A stretch of 64,000 nt of DNA from Pseudomonas shirazensis (GCF_014268785.2 NZ_JABWRD020000001.1:2059001-2123000); one strand, 5' to 3'. Positions 1 through 11,141 are shown, counted from the stretch's first letter. The notes: generated from the letters alone by a model not told the origin. A program made the numbers and translations.

Positions 1-2
1 GC

Positions 3-638
3 GCCCTGTACAACGTGCAAGGCCCGCTACCCCTGGCGCAGTGGCTGGAAATCGCCCGTCAGCTGCTGCAGGCAGTCGGCGTGCTGCACCGGCGCAACCT
101 GCTGCATCGGGATATCAAGCCCGAGAATCTGCACCTGGGCACAGACGGCCAGTTGCGCCTGCTCGACTTCGGTCTGGCCTATTGCCCAGGGCTTTCTGAA
201 GACGCCCCCCATGACCTGCCCGGTACGCCGTCGTTCATTGCCCCGGAGGCGTTCGACGGGCAACCGCCGCAGGCGCGCCAGGACCTCTATGCCACGGGTG
301 TAACACTTTACTACCTGCTCACCGGGCACTACCCCTACGGTGAAATCGAGGCCTTCCAACGGCCGCGCTTCACCCACCTGGTCAGCCCCGGCCGTTATCG
401 CCCGGACCTGCCTGAATGGCTGCAACGCAATTTGGAGCAAGCCGTCGCGGCCGATTCCCGGCAACGTTTCGAAACCGCCGAGCAATGGCTGCTGTTGCTC
501 GAGCGTGGCGACCGCCAGGAACTGAGCGAGCGGCCACGGCCATTGCTGGAGCGCGAGCCGCTCAAGGTCTGGCAGACGCTTGCCGTGCTGTCTCTGCTGT
601 TCAACCTGATATTGCTGTTCAGCCTGTTCAAGGGCTGA
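3..638 (+). CDS. Ser/Thr protein kinase, C-terminal part (5' end outside window)
   Basis: This is the C-terminal part of a eukaryotic-type (Hanks) Ser/Thr protein kinase; its start lies before the window. The catalytic loop HRDIKPEN, the metal-binding DFG in LLDFGLAY and the APE motif in FIAPEAF are all visible, so the C-lobe looks catalytically competent. The last ~22 residues (VWQTLAVLSLLFNLILLF region) form a hydrophobic segment that probably anchors the protein in the inner membrane. In Pseudomonas a kinase of this kind, often fused to an N-terminal PP2C phosphatase, precedes cobA in the nitrate/nitrite assimilation locus. The phosphatase part cannot be checked here. The cobA start lies 26 bases after the stop, so the two genes are probably cotranscribed. 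The substrate is unknown. Confidence 0.9.
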   Translation, partial: ALYNVQGPLPLAQWLEIARQLLQAVGVLHRRNLLHRDIKPENLHLGTDGQLRLLDFGLAYCPGLSEDAPHDLPGTPSFIAPEAFDGQPPQARQDLYATGVTLYYLLTGHYPYGEIEAFQRPRFTHLVSPGRYRPDLPEWLQRNLEQAVAADSRQRFETAEQWLLLLERGDRQELSERPRPLLEREPLKVWQTLAVLSLLFNLILLFSLFKG

Positions 639-664
639 GCGCGCTGCTTGATGAGGAACATCTG

Positions 665-1414
665 ATGAATGCAAAAATCTGGTTGGTTGGTGCCGGCCCC
701 GGCGACCCTGAACTGCTTACGCTGAAAGCGGTGCGGGCCTTGCGCGAGGCGCAGGTGGTGATGATCGATGACCTGGTCAATCCGGCTGTGCTTGAGCATT
801 GTCCAGGGGCACGGGTGATTGCCGTGGGCAAACGCGGCGGTTGTCGCTCGACGCCGCAAGCGTTCATTCAGCGCCTGATGTTGCGCCATGCCCGCCAGGG
901 GCGCTGCGTGGTGCGCCTGAAAGGCGGCGACCCATGCATCTTTGGCCGTGGCGGCGAAGAAGCATTGTGGCTGCAGCAGCGCGGTATCGAGGTGGAGTTG
1001 GTCAACGGCATCACCGCTGGACTGGCCGGTGCCACTCAGTGCGGCATCCCCCTCACCCTGCGCGGGGTCAGCCGTGGCGTGACCTTGGTGACAGCACATA
1101 CCCAGGATGACAGCGAGCTGAACTGGGCGGGCCTGACCCAGGGCGGCACCACCTTGGTGGTGTACATGGGCGTTGCTCGGCTGGGGGACATTCGCCGGGG
1201 TTTGCTCGAGGCCGGCATGGCGGCAGACACGCCCGTCGCCATGATCGAAAACGCGTCGCTACCGAGCCAGCGCGAGTGCCGCAGTACGCTGCTGGAGATG
1301 GCCATGGATGCGACCGCCTTCGCCCTGCGCAGCCCAGCAGTGCTGGTGATAGGCGAAGTGGCGCGGCAAGGCGCGGTGGTCGAACTGGTGACCGCAGCCG
1401 TAGGCGTTGCCTGA
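665..1414 (+). CDS. cobA: uroporphyrinogen-III C-methyltransferase (SUMT)
   Basis: The 249-residue product is an S-adenosylmethionine-dependent uroporphyrinogen-III methyltransferase making precorrin-2 for siroheme and cobalamin. The N-terminal VGAGPGDPELLTLKA motif, the VVRLKGGDPCIFGRGGEE motif and the GITAGLAGATQCGIPLT region are characteristic of the tetrapyrrole methylase family. The length matches single-domain CobA rather than multifunctional CysG. The ATG was chosen because GAGGA (653-657) lies 7 bases upstream; the reading frame extends further upstream into the kinase gene. Its place behind the kinase fits siroheme supply for assimilatory nitrite reductase; that role is inferred from known Pseudomonas gene order. 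Confidence 0.95.
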   Translation: MNAKIWLVGAGPGDPELLTLKAVRALREAQVVMIDDLVNPAVLEHCPGARVIAVGKRGGCRSTPQAFIQRLMLRHARQGRCVVRLKGGDPCIFGRGGEEALWLQQRGIEVELVNGITAGLAGATQCGIPLTLRGVSRGVTLVTAHTQDDSELNWAGLTQGGTTLVVYMGVARLGDIRRGLLEAGMAADTPVAMIENASLPSQRECRSTLLEMAMDATAFALRSPAVLVIGEVARQGAVVELVTAAVGVA

Positions 1415-1446
1415 ACACAGCGCAGCGGATTTTTTTACAGGCAAAG

Positions 1447-1472
1447 AAAAACCCGGCCTAGGCCGGGTTTTT
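1447..1472. terminator. bidirectional rho-independent terminator (cobA / oprF)
   Basis: Perfect palindrome: A5 followed by CCCGGCC, a two-base TA centre, GGCCGGG and T5. It lies between the convergent cobA and oprF stops and carries a U-tract on either strand, so it can serve both genes. Confidence 0.9.
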
Positions 1473-1489
1473 CGTGAATCTCAGACCAA

Positions 1490-2524
1490 TTACTTGGCTT
1501 GAGCTTCTACTTGCGCTTCAACGCGACGGTTAACAGCGCGACCTTCTTCGGTGGCGTTGTCAGCAACCGGACGGGTTTCGCCGTAGCCAACCGAGTCAAC
1601 ACGGCTCGATTCTACGCCGTACTGCTGGGTCAGAACTTGCTTAACGGCGCTAGCGCGACGCTCGGACAGCTTCTGGTTGTAAGCGTCTGGACCTACGGAG
1701 TCAGTGTGACCTTCGACAGTGGTAGTAGTCGATGGGTACTGCTTCATGAAGTCAGCCAGGTTCTTGATGTCGCCGTAGCTGTTAGGCTTGACAACCGACT
1801 TGTCGAAGTCGAACTTGACGTCCAGCTCAACACGTACGACTTCGGCAACTGCTGGGCAGCCGTCGGCGTCAACGGTAACGTTGGCTGGGGTGTCTGGGCA
1901 TTTGTCGACGTTGTCGCAGACACCGTCGTTGTCGCTGTCGGAGCACACTTCAGCAACTGGAGCTGGAGCGACTTCAGCAGTCTTCGGGCTACCGCCGAAG
2001 TTCAGGCCGATACCAACGCTTGGCGCCCACTCGGTGTCGCCTTGGTCGATGTTGTACTGAGCTTCAACGCCAGCACGAGCGTAGAACATGTCGGTGATGT
2101 ACCACTTGGCACCAGCGCCAACGTTGGCGAAGGTGGACTGGTTACGACCACCACGGCCGGTCTGGCCCAGGGACTGGTGGGAGAAACCAGCCGACACGTA
2201 CGGACGGATTGCGTCGTACGGGTTGTTGAAGTGGTACAGAGCGTCCAGGGCGGTGTTCGAGCCCTTGATGTTCTTGCCATCTTCGCCACGAGCGTTGTGG
2301 ACTTCGTCGTAGCCCAGACGCAGTTCAACGTCGTCGGTCAGGAAGTAACCGATCGAGCCGCCGAACAGGTTGCCGTCGTTCTTGAAGTCACGCTGGCTGT
2401 CGAAGAATTCTTTCTTGTAGAAGCCTTCGACTTCTACAGCGCCTGTGCCTTGTGCCAGTGCGCCGAACGAAGCAGCGGCAACGAGCGAGCCAATGGCCAA
2501 GCCCAAAGTGTTTTTCAATTTCAT
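1490..2524 (-). CDS. oprF: major outer membrane porin OprF (OmpA family)
   Basis: The 344-residue product is the abundant outer-membrane protein OprF, a weak porin and peptidoglycan-binding structural protein. A signal peptide ends at about GALA-QG (residues 23-26). The N-terminal half (about 27-180) is the eight-stranded beta-barrel. A linker follows with the four-cysteine, Asp-rich segment CSDSDNDGVCDN...CPDTPANVTVDADGCP that is typical of Pseudomonas OprF. The C-terminal OmpA domain includes the TVEGHTDSVGPDAYNQKLSERRA peptidoglycan-binding region, split here as TVEGHTDSVG and NQKLSERRA. It follows sigX on the same strand after about 110 bases; in P. aeruginosa SigX contributes to oprF transcription. 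I did not recognise a clear SigX promoter in that gap. Confidence 0.98.
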   Translation of the reverse strand: MKLKNTLGLAIGSLVAAASFGALAQGTGAVEVEGFYKKEFFDSQRDFKNDGNLFGGSIGYFLTDDVELRLGYDEVHNARGEDGKNIKGSNTALDALYHFNNPYDAIRPYVSAGFSHQSLGQTGRGGRNQSTFANVGAGAKWYITDMFYARAGVEAQYNIDQGDTEWAPSVGIGLNFGGSPKTAEVAPAPVAEVCSDSDNDGVCDNVDKCPDTPANVTVDADGCPAVAEVVRVELDVKFDFDKSVVKPNSYGDIKNLADFMKQYPSTTTTVEGHTDSVGPDAYNQKLSERRASAVKQVLTQQYGVESSRVDSVGYGETRPVADNATEEGRAVNRRVEAQVEAQAK

Positions 2525-2634
2525 CCGTTAAATCCCCATCGTGTGATAGATAAGCAGTCCCACCAAAAACCGGGGGACAACTCGACGGCAAGTCTAGCAG
2601 AACTCACCGGTGGTTTAGAGACATTTGCTGGCCA

Positions 2635-3225
2635 CTAAGTTTCAACCTCGCCAGCAAATTTCTCTCTGAGCTTGTCGAGCGCACGCTTGTAGCGCATTTT
2701 CGTTGCGCTCAAGCCCATGTGCATGATATCGGCGATCTCTTGAAATTCCAGCTCTGCGACAAAACGCAGCACCAGGATCTCGCGGTCAATCGGGTTCACA
2801 TGCACCAGCCACTTGTCCAGGCCGCCCTTTTCTTCAGGTTTTGGTGCCTTGTCCTCTGACGCCTCTTCTATAGGGTCAAGGCTCAAGGCATCCATCAGCC
2901 TGCGTTTGCGTCGCTCCTTGCGGTACTGGGTGATGCACTCGTTGTAGGTGATGCTGTAGAGCCAGGTCTTGAACTTGGATTTACCTTCGAAGTTCTTCAA
3001 ACCGTACAGCACTTTTAGCATCACCTCCTGACAGACATCGTCAGCGTCGCGGTCGTTCCCCAGATAACGTGCACAAACGTTGAACAGGGTCCGTTGGTAC
3101 CGGCGCATGAGTTCCTCATACGCTCGGGTAACGTGAAACAGCTCCTCATGCGAACGCGCCACCAACTCCTCATCGGTGAGTTCGTGTGGGTCATAGCGCA
3201 TGGGCGGCGAATGAACTTTATTCAA
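2635..3225 (-). CDS. sigX: ECF RNA polymerase sigma factor SigX
   Basis: The 196-residue protein is the ECF sigma factor SigX. Region 2 (about residues 30-100) contains the DADDVCQEVMLKVLYGLKNF segment followed by KFKTWLYSITYNECITQYRK. Region 4 (about 135-190) includes DREILVLRFVAELEFQEIA and the recognition helix around GLSATKMRYKRALDKLRE. The sequence is nearly identical to my recollection of P. aeruginosa SigX, including its linker. No anti-sigma gene is adjacent; instead cmpX, encoding a mechanosensitive-channel-like protein, lies directly upstream as in other Pseudomonas. SigX is linked there to cell-envelope and fatty-acid homeostasis, and oprF downstream is a known target. Confidence 0.97.
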   Translation of the reverse strand: MNKVHSPPMRYDPHELTDEELVARSHEELFHVTRAYEELMRRYQRTLFNVCARYLGNDRDADDVCQEVMLKVLYGLKNFEGKSKFKTWLYSITYNECITQYRKERRKRRLMDALSLDPIEEASEDKAPKPEEKGGLDKWLVHVNPIDREILVLRFVAELEFQEIADIMHMGLSATKMRYKRALDKLREKFAGEVET

Positions 3226-3314
3226 AACGAATCTGGCCGACAGTCAGGTCAAGTCGCCGCACGCACCCTCAGGGCGCGTTTTCGCGGCGACATACAGTAA
3301 CAGCTTTTACCCGG

Positions 3315-4139
3315 TTAGCGGCTATCGACACGCTGTTCGAGCAAGCTGCGGTTGGCCAACGACACCAATTCGCCATCGTCGGTCAGCACTGTCGTCTTCA
3401 CCGTGCCGATCTCTTCGATCTGCCCTTCAACCTCTCCAATCCGGACCTGTTGGCCGACCTGATACAGCTCGCGCACGTAAATCCCAGCCAGAATCTGCCC
3501 GGCAATTTCGCGGCTGCCCAAGCCCATCGCCAGGGCAATTGCCAGACCAACGGTAATCAAGCCAATGACGATTACATGGTTAAGCAGGTCGGTCTTGACC
3601 TCCAGCTGGCTGATAGCCACCGAGATCGCGATGATGATCACCAGGCCCTGGGCGATGCGCCCGACGCCTGCAGCGTACTCCAGGCCGATGCCTTCGGCAG
3701 CGCCGCGGACCAGGCCATTGACCAGTTGCGCAAGCATGACCCCGGCCAGCAGCACCAGGGCCGCGCCAAATACCTTGGGCAGATACAGTGCGAGCATGTC
3801 CAGCGTTGCCGAGACCCGCTCAAGGCCGAGTGACTCAGCCGCAGAGACGAGGAAGATCAGCAGCACGAACCAATACACGATCTTGCCGATCAGGGTCGAT
3901 ATCGGCACCTGAATGCCGCCGCGGCTGAGCATCTTGGTCATGCCGGTACCGGCCATCAGGCGGTCCAGGCCGAACTTGGCGAGCAACTTGGACAACAGCG
4001 TATCGAGCAGCTTGGCCACCACGAAACCGAGCAGCACCACGACCAGCGCGCCGAACAGGTTGGGGATGAAGTTCGCCACCTTGGTCCAAAGGGCAGTCAT
4101 GGCGGTGACCAGGCTCTGGGTCCAGAGATCGAGTTCCAT
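3315..4139 (-). CDS. cmpX: mechanosensitive channel-like membrane protein CmpX
   Basis: The 274-residue inner-membrane protein has several hydrophobic helices (about residues 17-40, 65-85, 105-135, 150-200) followed by a soluble beta-rich MscS-like segment (VGQQVRIGEVEGQIEEIGTVKTTV...LVSLANRSLLEQ). This matches CmpX, the small MscS-related protein next to sigX. The first ATG (4137-4139) was preferred over an in-frame TTG two codons upstream. Its start lies just after the crfX stop (4142-4144), so translation of the two is probably coupled. In P. aeruginosa cmpX influences SigX-dependent envelope regulation; ion conductance here is an inference from family membership. Confidence 0.93.
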   Translation of the reverse strand: MELDLWTQSLVTAMTALWTKVANFIPNLFGALVVVLLGFVVAKLLDTLLSKLLAKFGLDRLMAGTGMTKMLSRGGIQVPISTLIGKIVYWFVLLIFLVSAAESLGLERVSATLDMLALYLPKVFGAALVLLAGVMLAQLVNGLVRGAAEGIGLEYAAGVGRIAQGLVIIIAISVAISQLEVKTDLLNHVIVIGLITVGLAIALAMGLGSREIAGQILAGIYVRELYQVGQQVRIGEVEGQIEEIGTVKTTVLTDDGELVSLANRSLLEQRVDSR

Positions 4140-4141
4140 AT

Positions 4142-4393
4142 TCAATCAGCCTTATCAGCTTTGCTGCCAGCGGCAGGATTACGGCGCACCGGCGCAACAT
4201 GCGCCGAGCCATTGTTGACGGCAATCATCAGCGCCTGGCTCCAACGGCCAAGCAAGCTGAACAGATCGCCCGCACCAACCTGACGGTTGGCGGTTTTCAG
4301 CACGCGACCCAGACACGCTGCGTCGTCTCGGTCCTGACCGGACGGCGACGCATTGAGCAGGTCACGCAAGGATTGTTCAAACGGATCGTGCAT
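4142..4393 (-). CDS. crfX: CrfX family protein
   Basis: The 83-residue soluble protein begins MHDPFEQSLRDLLNAS and matches the small protein CrfX encoded between cmaX and cmpX in Pseudomonas. The ATG is preceded by GAGG on the minus strand. An in-frame GTG two codons upstream is less likely. No catalytic motif or membrane segment is visible; the C-terminus is basic and Ala-rich. Its function is unknown, and its position suggests participation in the SigX/CmpX envelope module. Confidence 0.88.
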   Translation of the reverse strand: MHDPFEQSLRDLLNASPSGQDRDDAACLGRVLKTANRQVGAGDLFSLLGRWSQALMIAVNNGSAHVAPVRRNPAAGSKADKAD

Positions 4394-4482
4394 GGGCACC
4401 TCGCGTAATGTCAGTCAAAGACGAGGGCGCCGGGCAACGGGTCACAACTTCACCGCAGGCGAATGGTTCAAAATGCACCGGA

Positions 4483-5478
4483 TCACACCCAGCGCAGGCG
4501 GCGGAACAACAACCACTGCCCTGCCGCCAGCGCCAGTACCAGCAGGCTGGCGAACAGGAATCCATAGGGGCTGTCGGCGCCCGGAATGCCGCCGACGTTG
4601 ATCCCCAGCAGGCCGGTGACAAAGCTCATCGGCAAGAAAATGCAGGTGATGATGCCGAAGCGGAACATGGTCCGGTTCATCCGCTCGCTGCGCCGCCGGT
4701 CTTCGCTCTCGAGCACCAGGGCGGCGCGCTCGCGGGTCAGTTCCAGCTCCTCGAGGTAGCGGATCAGGCTGTTGTTGAGTTCATTCCAGTAATCGGCATC
4801 AGCGTCGGCGAACCAGCTCCACTTGTGCCGAGTGAGTTGTACGTAGATTTCCCGCTGCGGCGCCAGAAACCGGCGCAGGCCAGCAGCGCGGCGGCGAATC
4901 TGCTGCAGCACGCCGTCTTCCGGAGTGTACCGTTCGTCGGATTCCACCTTCTCTTCTTCGAAGTCGACCAGTTCAGACAGATCGCTGACCAGCGCCTGGA
5001 CCTTTTCGGTCAGCAGTTCGCCCATCAGCAAGAGCAACTCGGAGGCCGATTTGGGTCCCCTGCCCTCGCTCAGCAGCTGCAGGATTTCGTCACTGGCACG
5101 CAGTGGCCGCAAGCGCAGCGAGATGATTCGTTGCGCCTGGGCAAATATGCGCACCGAGACCATGTCTTCAGGCTCGGCACCAGGATTGAGATTGACCCCG
5201 CGCAAAAACAGCAGCAACTGCTCATCCGCCAACGGCAACAGCCGTGGTCGGGTGTTTTCTTCAAGCAGCAGCTCGCAGCTGAACTCGCTCAGCCCGCTTT
5301 CGCGCAGCAACCAGCTGCGGGTCTGCGGATGGCTGCGGTCCCAGTGCAGCCAAAGGCTCTGCTCTGGCTGCAACTGCAGGTCATCCAGTTCGGTCCGAGC
5401 GATAGAACGCGCGCCACCTTTGCCATCGAGCACCAGGGCATGCACCAGCCCCCACTGCGCGTTGTCTTCCTCGAACAT
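4483..5478 (-). CDS. cmaX: CorA/ZntB-family divalent metal transporter CmaX
   Basis: The 331-residue protein is a member of the CorA superfamily of homopentameric divalent cation channels. A large N-terminal cytoplasmic domain is followed by a long helix rich in Glu and Arg (about residues 220-265) and two transmembrane helices near the C-terminus (about 272-295 and 302-325). The signature loop reads GINVGGIPG, the G-x-N form seen in ZntB-like members rather than the GMN of classical Mg2+ CorA. It corresponds to CmaX of the oprF-sigX-cmpX-crfX-cmaX neighbourhood. Substrate choice (Zn2+ or Mg2+) cannot be decided from sequence alone. Confidence 0.93.
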   Translation of the reverse strand: MFEEDNAQWGLVHALVLDGKGGARSIARTELDDLQLQPEQSLWLHWDRSHPQTRSWLLRESGLSEFSCELLLEENTRPRLLPLADEQLLLFLRGVNLNPGAEPEDMVSVRIFAQAQRIISLRLRPLRASDEILQLLSEGRGPKSASELLLLMGELLTEKVQALVSDLSELVDFEEEKVESDERYTPEDGVLQQIRRRAAGLRRFLAPQREIYVQLTRHKWSWFADADADYWNELNNSLIRYLEELELTRERAALVLESEDRRRSERMNRTMFRFGIITCIFLPMSFVTGLLGINVGGIPGADSPYGFLFASLLVLALAAGQWLLFRRLRWV

Positions 5479-5505
5479 TCCAGCTCCATCAGCGCGCGCG
5501 GCGCA

Positions 5506-5997
5506 TCACTCGGGCATTTGCAGCGGTTGCGGCGAAACGATCACGCCGTTGTTGTCGGCGTACACGTACTCACCCGGGCGGAAGGTCACGCCGGCAAAGG
5601 TCACCACCACGTTGAGGTCGCCAAGGCCACGCTTGTCGGTCTTCAGCGGATGCGCGGCCAGCGCCTGCACACCGACGTTGGTCTGCACCAGCACGTCGAC
5701 ATCGCGCACGCAGCCATAGATGACCAGGCCTTCCCAACCGTTTTGCGCAGCCTTGGCGGCAATCATGTCGCCCAGCAGCGCACATCGCAGCGAGCCGCCC
5801 CCGTCGACCACCAGCACCTTGCCGCGGCCATCAAGCTCGGCCTGGGCCTTGACCAGCGAGTTGTCTTCAAAACACTTGATGGTCACGATCTGGCCACCGA
5901 ACGAGTCGCGGCCACCGAAGTTGCTGAACATTGGTTCCAGCACCTGGACCAGGTCTGGGTTGGCGTCGCACAGATCGGGCGTTACGTAATGCTGCAT
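5506..5997 (-). CDS. rraA: RraA family protein (RNase E activity regulator / HMG aldolase fold)
   Basis: The 163-residue protein begins [15 protein letters not shown] and contains the family core [32 protein letters not shown] (given here as landmarks [12 protein letters not shown] and [10 protein letters not shown]) plus CVRDVD. Proteins of this family inhibit RNase E in E. coli; related members are Mn/Mg-dependent 4-hydroxy-4-methyl-2-oxoglutarate aldolases, and the Asp/Arg residues of that site (GD and RDVD) are present, so both annotations circulate. The start at 5997 was chosen over a longer frame because the family begins here and GGAG lies upstream. It lies 47 bases after the hydrolase gene on the same strand. 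Confidence 0.93.
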   Translation of the reverse strand: MQHYVTPDLCDANPDLVQVLEPMFSNFGGRDSFGGQIVTIKCFEDNSLVKAQAELDGRGKVLVVDGGGSLRCALLGDMIAAKAAQNGWEGLVIYGCVRDVDVLVQTNVGVQALAAHPLKTDKRGLGDLNVVVTFAGVTFRPGEYVYADNNGVIVSPQPLQMPE

Positions 5998-6044
5998 GGG
6001 AAGGCTCCTGTCAGGCACAACGAAAGCGGAAAGTCCGGCCAAGG

Positions 6045-7064
6045 CTACACCGTGCGAGGTGGTGCAGTCATCTGCGACTGCTCAGTCAGGCTGGCCGCCA
6101 GTTCGGCGCCACGTACCGGCGCGACAGGATCACGCAACCAGCCTTCGATCAGCGGCCACACCTGGGTCTGTGCGGCCTTGCTTACCAACATGTCGACATG
6201 GCCAAAGGCATCGAAGCCCTGCTCCCGGCCCAGGCAAAGAAACTGCTTGCGCTCGGCGCCGTATTGCTCGAACAGCTTGCGGCAGGCCCACACCGGGTCC
6301 TGCAGATCACCCGCGCCCGCCACCGCCAGCAGTGGCACGTCGACCTCGGTCAGCCCCGCCCACCAATCCTTGCCCTTCTCGCCGAAGCGACCGAACAGGC
6401 CATGCCAACGCATGCTTTCCAGCGCCAGGCCGATCGGCTCATCTTCCGGCCCGCGCTTGAGCCGGGAGCCAGAAATATGTGCAAAGCGTTTGAGCAGCAA
6501 GCGCGCGCCCCACTCCACTGTCGGCACCTTCAACGGCCAGTACACGCGGCTGATCTGGGTGCCAAACAGGGCCACGCTGGCCACCTGTTCAGATGGCAGG
6601 TAAGCGCCACCCAGCGCTGCCGTAAGCGTGGTCCCGCCCAGCGAATGGCCGATCCAGTGCGCAGCCCGGCCGGCTTGTTCATGGACAAATGCAGCAATCA
6701 CTGGCAAATCGTAGCGCGCGTAGTCGGCTACGCGGTTTTGCCGCCACTGGCGATTACGCGGTGACAGGCCATGACCGCGCATCTCCGGGATCCACACATC
6801 AAAACCGGCCCGCGCCAGAAACGCGCCCAAGCCGATGCCTTTGGGCGAAAACCAGAACCGTCGATTGGAGAAGCTACCGTGCAGCAGAATCACCGGTATG
6901 CCATGAACGCCGCCGTGATCGGCAAGGCCAAGACGCGTGACCGCCAGCTCGACGCTGGGGTCGGGGCTGTTGCCAGCCTTGATCCGGTACACGTCTTCAC
7001 TGAGGTCACCGCGGCGTTCGGCGCTTTGCAAGGCCACGGGGAAGAGAGCGCTACTGCTTTGCAT
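6045..7064 (-). CDS. alpha/beta hydrolase (esterase/lipase-like)
   Basis: The 339-residue protein has an alpha/beta hydrolase fold. [10 protein letters not shown] provides the oxyanion-hole HG, GHSLGG carries the nucleophilic serine, and [10 protein letters not shown] contains the likely catalytic histidine; the acid is probably in the [11 protein letters not shown] strand. The ATG at 7064 (MQSSSALFP) was chosen over a longer frame that would begin in the ppsA terminator region. No signal peptide is evident. The same gene order (ppsA, hydrolase, rraA) is found in other Pseudomonas. The natural substrate is unknown. Confidence 0.88.
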   Translation of the reverse strand: MQSSSALFPVALQSAERRGDLSEDVYRIKAGNSPDPSVELAVTRLGLADHGGVHGIPVILLHGSFSNRRFWFSPKGIGLGAFLARAGFDVWIPEMRGHGLSPRNRQWRQNRVADYARYDLPVIAAFVHEQAGRAAHWIGHSLGGTTLTAALGGAYLPSEQVASVALFGTQISRVYWPLKVPTVEWGARLLLKRFAHISGSRLKRGPEDEPIGLALESMRWHGLFGRFGEKGKDWWAGLTEVDVPLLAVAGAGDLQDPVWACRKLFEQYGAERKQFLCLGREQGFDAFGHVDMLVSKAAQTQVWPLIEGWLRDPVAPVRGAELAASLTEQSQMTAPPRTV

Positions 7065-7123
7065 AGAATACTTGTATGAAAAAGGGCGGGAACCATCGCT
7101 GGAACTCGCCCCGAAGAATACGC

Positions 7124-7150
7124 GCGCAGGCACGTTGGACGTGCCTGCGC
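7124..7150 (-). terminator. stem-loop downstream of ppsA, likely terminator
   Basis: Perfect 11-bp inverted repeat GCGCAGGCACG/CGTGCCTGCGC with a 5-base loop, starting 11 bases after the ppsA stop. The tract that follows on the minus strand is only weakly T-rich, so termination strength is uncertain. Confidence 0.6.
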
Positions 7151-7160
7151 AGTGGTTGGA

Positions 7161-9536
<2,376 letters not shown>

Positions 9537-9712
9537 GGTGATCTCTCCACTAACGGTGTTGGAAAAGCTCAGAGCGCCCGCCTGACGGTTCAGACTGGGC
9601 CGGGCGCTTATGGCCGGGACCTGGAAAATAAGTGAGAATGCCAAAAGCCGCATTCGGCAAAGCGAACTTATCATATCCAAGAAACGTCATCAGCTTAAGG
9701 CCTAGGGTGCAA

Positions 9713-10531
9713 ATGAAACGAACCGCGTTTTTCATCTCCGACGGCACCGGCATCACTGCCGAGACCCTGGGTCAAAGCCTGCTTGCACAATTCGAGAGCA
9801 TTCCGTTCAATAAATTCACCCGCCCGTACATCGACAGCCCGGACAAGGCGCGCACGATGGTGCTGCAGATCAACGCAGCGGCGGAGCGTGACGGGATGCG
9901 GCCGATCATCTTCGACACCATCGTCAACCAGGACATTCGCGAGATTCTGGCGACTTCCAACGGGTTCATGATCGATATCTTTTCGTCGTTCCTGTCGCCC
10001 TTGGAGCAGGAGCTGACCGCGCATTCGTCGTATTCGGTGGGCAAGTCGCACTCGATTGGCGGCAACTCCAACTACATGGAACGGATCGAGGCGGTGAACT
10101 TTGCGCTGGACAACGATGATGGTGCGCGCACGCATTACTACGACAAGGCCGACCTGATTCTGGTGGGGGTGTCGCGCTGCGGCAAGACGCCGACCTGTCT
10201 GTACATGGCGATGCAGTTCGGGATTCGTGCGGCAAACTATCCGTTGACTGAGGATGACATGGAGCGGCTGCAGTTGCCGGCGGTGCTGAAGAAGCATCAC
10301 AGCAAGCTGTTTGGCTTGACCATCGACCCGGACCGGTTGACGGCTATTCGCCATGAGCGCAAGCCTAATAGCCGGTATTCGAGCTTTGCGCAGTGTGAAT
10401 TCGAGGTGCGTGAGGTGGAGAACCTGTTCCGCCGGGAGAATATTCCGAATATTGATTCGACGCATTTTTCGGTTGAGGAGATTTCGGCGAAGATCTTGGT
10501 TGAGAAGGGGGTTGAGCGGCGGTTCAAGTAG
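9713..10531 (+). CDS. ppsR: PEP synthase regulatory protein (ADP-dependent kinase / Pi-dependent pyrophosphorylase)
   Basis: The 272-residue DUF299/PSRP protein begins [20 protein letters not shown] and contains the P-loop-like [15 protein letters not shown]. Family members inactivate PEP synthase by ADP-dependent phosphorylation of a threonine next to its catalytic histidine and reactivate it by phosphorolysis. The Thr-Cys-His order of the target is present in the neighbouring PpsA (GGRTCHAA), supporting the pairing. The ATG at 9713 is the family start; a longer frame from 9632 would add 27 residues overlapping the divergent promoter region. The 176-base gap to ppsA must hold both promoters, but I could not assign boxes with confidence. 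Confidence 0.95.
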   Translation: MKRTAFFISDGTGITAETLGQSLLAQFESIPFNKFTRPYIDSPDKARTMVLQINAAAERDGMRPIIFDTIVNQDIREILATSNGFMIDIFSSFLSPLEQELTAHSSYSVGKSHSIGGNSNYMERIEAVNFALDNDDGARTHYYDKADLILVGVSRCGKTPTCLYMAMQFGIRAANYPLTEDDMERLQLPAVLKKHHSKLFGLTIDPDRLTAIRHERKPNSRYSSFAQCEFEVREVENLFRRENIPNIDSTHFSVEEISAKILVEKGVERRFK

Positions 10532-10549
10532 GTTGGCATTATTGGATGC

Positions 10550-10940
10550 GGGCTTATCCGTTTGATTTAGTGGCAGTTTTGGCCCCTTTCGCCCTTACGG
10601 CGAGTCACTTTTTGGCAAACGCCCCAAAAAGTAACCAAAAAGGCCTGGCTCCCACATACGGCCCCTGCGCTACGCTCCGGGGTTCCCTCACTCCGGCCTT
10701 GCTCCCGGAAGGACCGCGCTGGACGGGCCATCCTGGCCCGCAGCGCTTGCCGGCCATCCATGGCCGGCACCTCCCTTCGCAAGACCTGCGTTCGGCCTCC
10801 TGAGGTCGCTGGTAGATCAAGATCAAGAGCACGCCTCGCTGCGCTGGCGCAGAGCGGGATTGGTGTGGCTGCCTGATTTTTACTTGGCTTGAGATTGCCG
10901 GGGCTGCTGCGCAGCCCTTTCGCGACACAAGGCCGCTCCT
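10550..10940. repeat. left arm of a large imperfect inverted repeat
   Basis: Intergenic, non-coding. From GGGCTTATCCG (10550) through CGCCCTTACGGCGAGTCAC, GGCAAACGCC, AAGTAACCAAAAA, GGGGTTCCCTC, CTCCTGAG, ATCAAGATCAA and GCACGCCTCGCTGCGCTGG to the REP sequence ending at 10940, the same landmarks occur in inverted order in 12166-12520. This arm carries about 95 extra bases (roughly 10703-10797) absent from the other arm. I recognise this as a dispersed Pseudomonas intergenic repeat. The frames through it (for example 10567-11274 minus) are not genes. Confidence 0.85.
10894..10940 (-). repeat. REP (repetitive extragenic palindrome), left copy
   Basis: The sequence contains GGGCTGCTGCGCAGCCC, a palindromic stem, then TTTCGCGACACAAGGCCGCTCCT. 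This is a P. putida-type REP. Its inverted partner is at 12204-12249. The IS110 element is inserted directly after its final CT (10939-10940). Confidence 0.85.
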
Positions 10941-10944
10941 TGTA

Positions 10945-11141
10945 TCTCGACTTTCGCTTCCAAAGAAGCGAAAGTTCTCGACTGATCATCGAGGGAAGGT
11001 CATGAAGCCGAGCCGCTCCTAGGGCATCGAGCCCGCATTGTAGATGGCGCTCTGACCTTCCAACCCCACTCGACAAGTCCGAACGGTATCTAGTGCCCGC
11101 CTCCGGCGTGAGCACGCATTCACAAGGTAGAACAGAGTGCT
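10945..11141 (+). ncRNA. candidate bridge RNA (seekRNA) of the IS110 element
   Basis: Three structured parts lie upstream of the transposase. (1) A 5' hairpin with a perfect 11-bp stem, 10950-10960 with 10965-10975. (2) A first loop closed by GGAAGGTCA/TGACCTTCC (10994-11002 with 11053-11061) with an inner GGGC/GCCC hairpin. Its left side contains GCCGCTCCT (11012-11020), identical to the left target 10932-10940; its right side contains TGTAG (11039-11043), complementary to CTACA at the right target 12164-12168, extendable by one G-U pair. (3) A second loop closed by CACTC/GAGTG (11067-11071, 11135-11139) with inner GTGC/GCAC. It contains ACGGTATCT (11083-11091), identical to the right IS end 12157-12165, and ACAAG (11122-11126), complementary to CTTGT at 10939-10943. 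Exact RNA ends are not known. Confidence 0.75.

Noticed and set aside
4408..6603. 731-codon open frame on the plus strand
   Set aside because: It runs antisense across cmaX, rraA and the hydrolase, all of which have supported motifs.
9537..9712. Cra/FruR-type operator in the ppsA-ppsR gap
   Set aside because: No sequence close to the GCTGAA-type palindrome is present; any regulation there remains unassigned.
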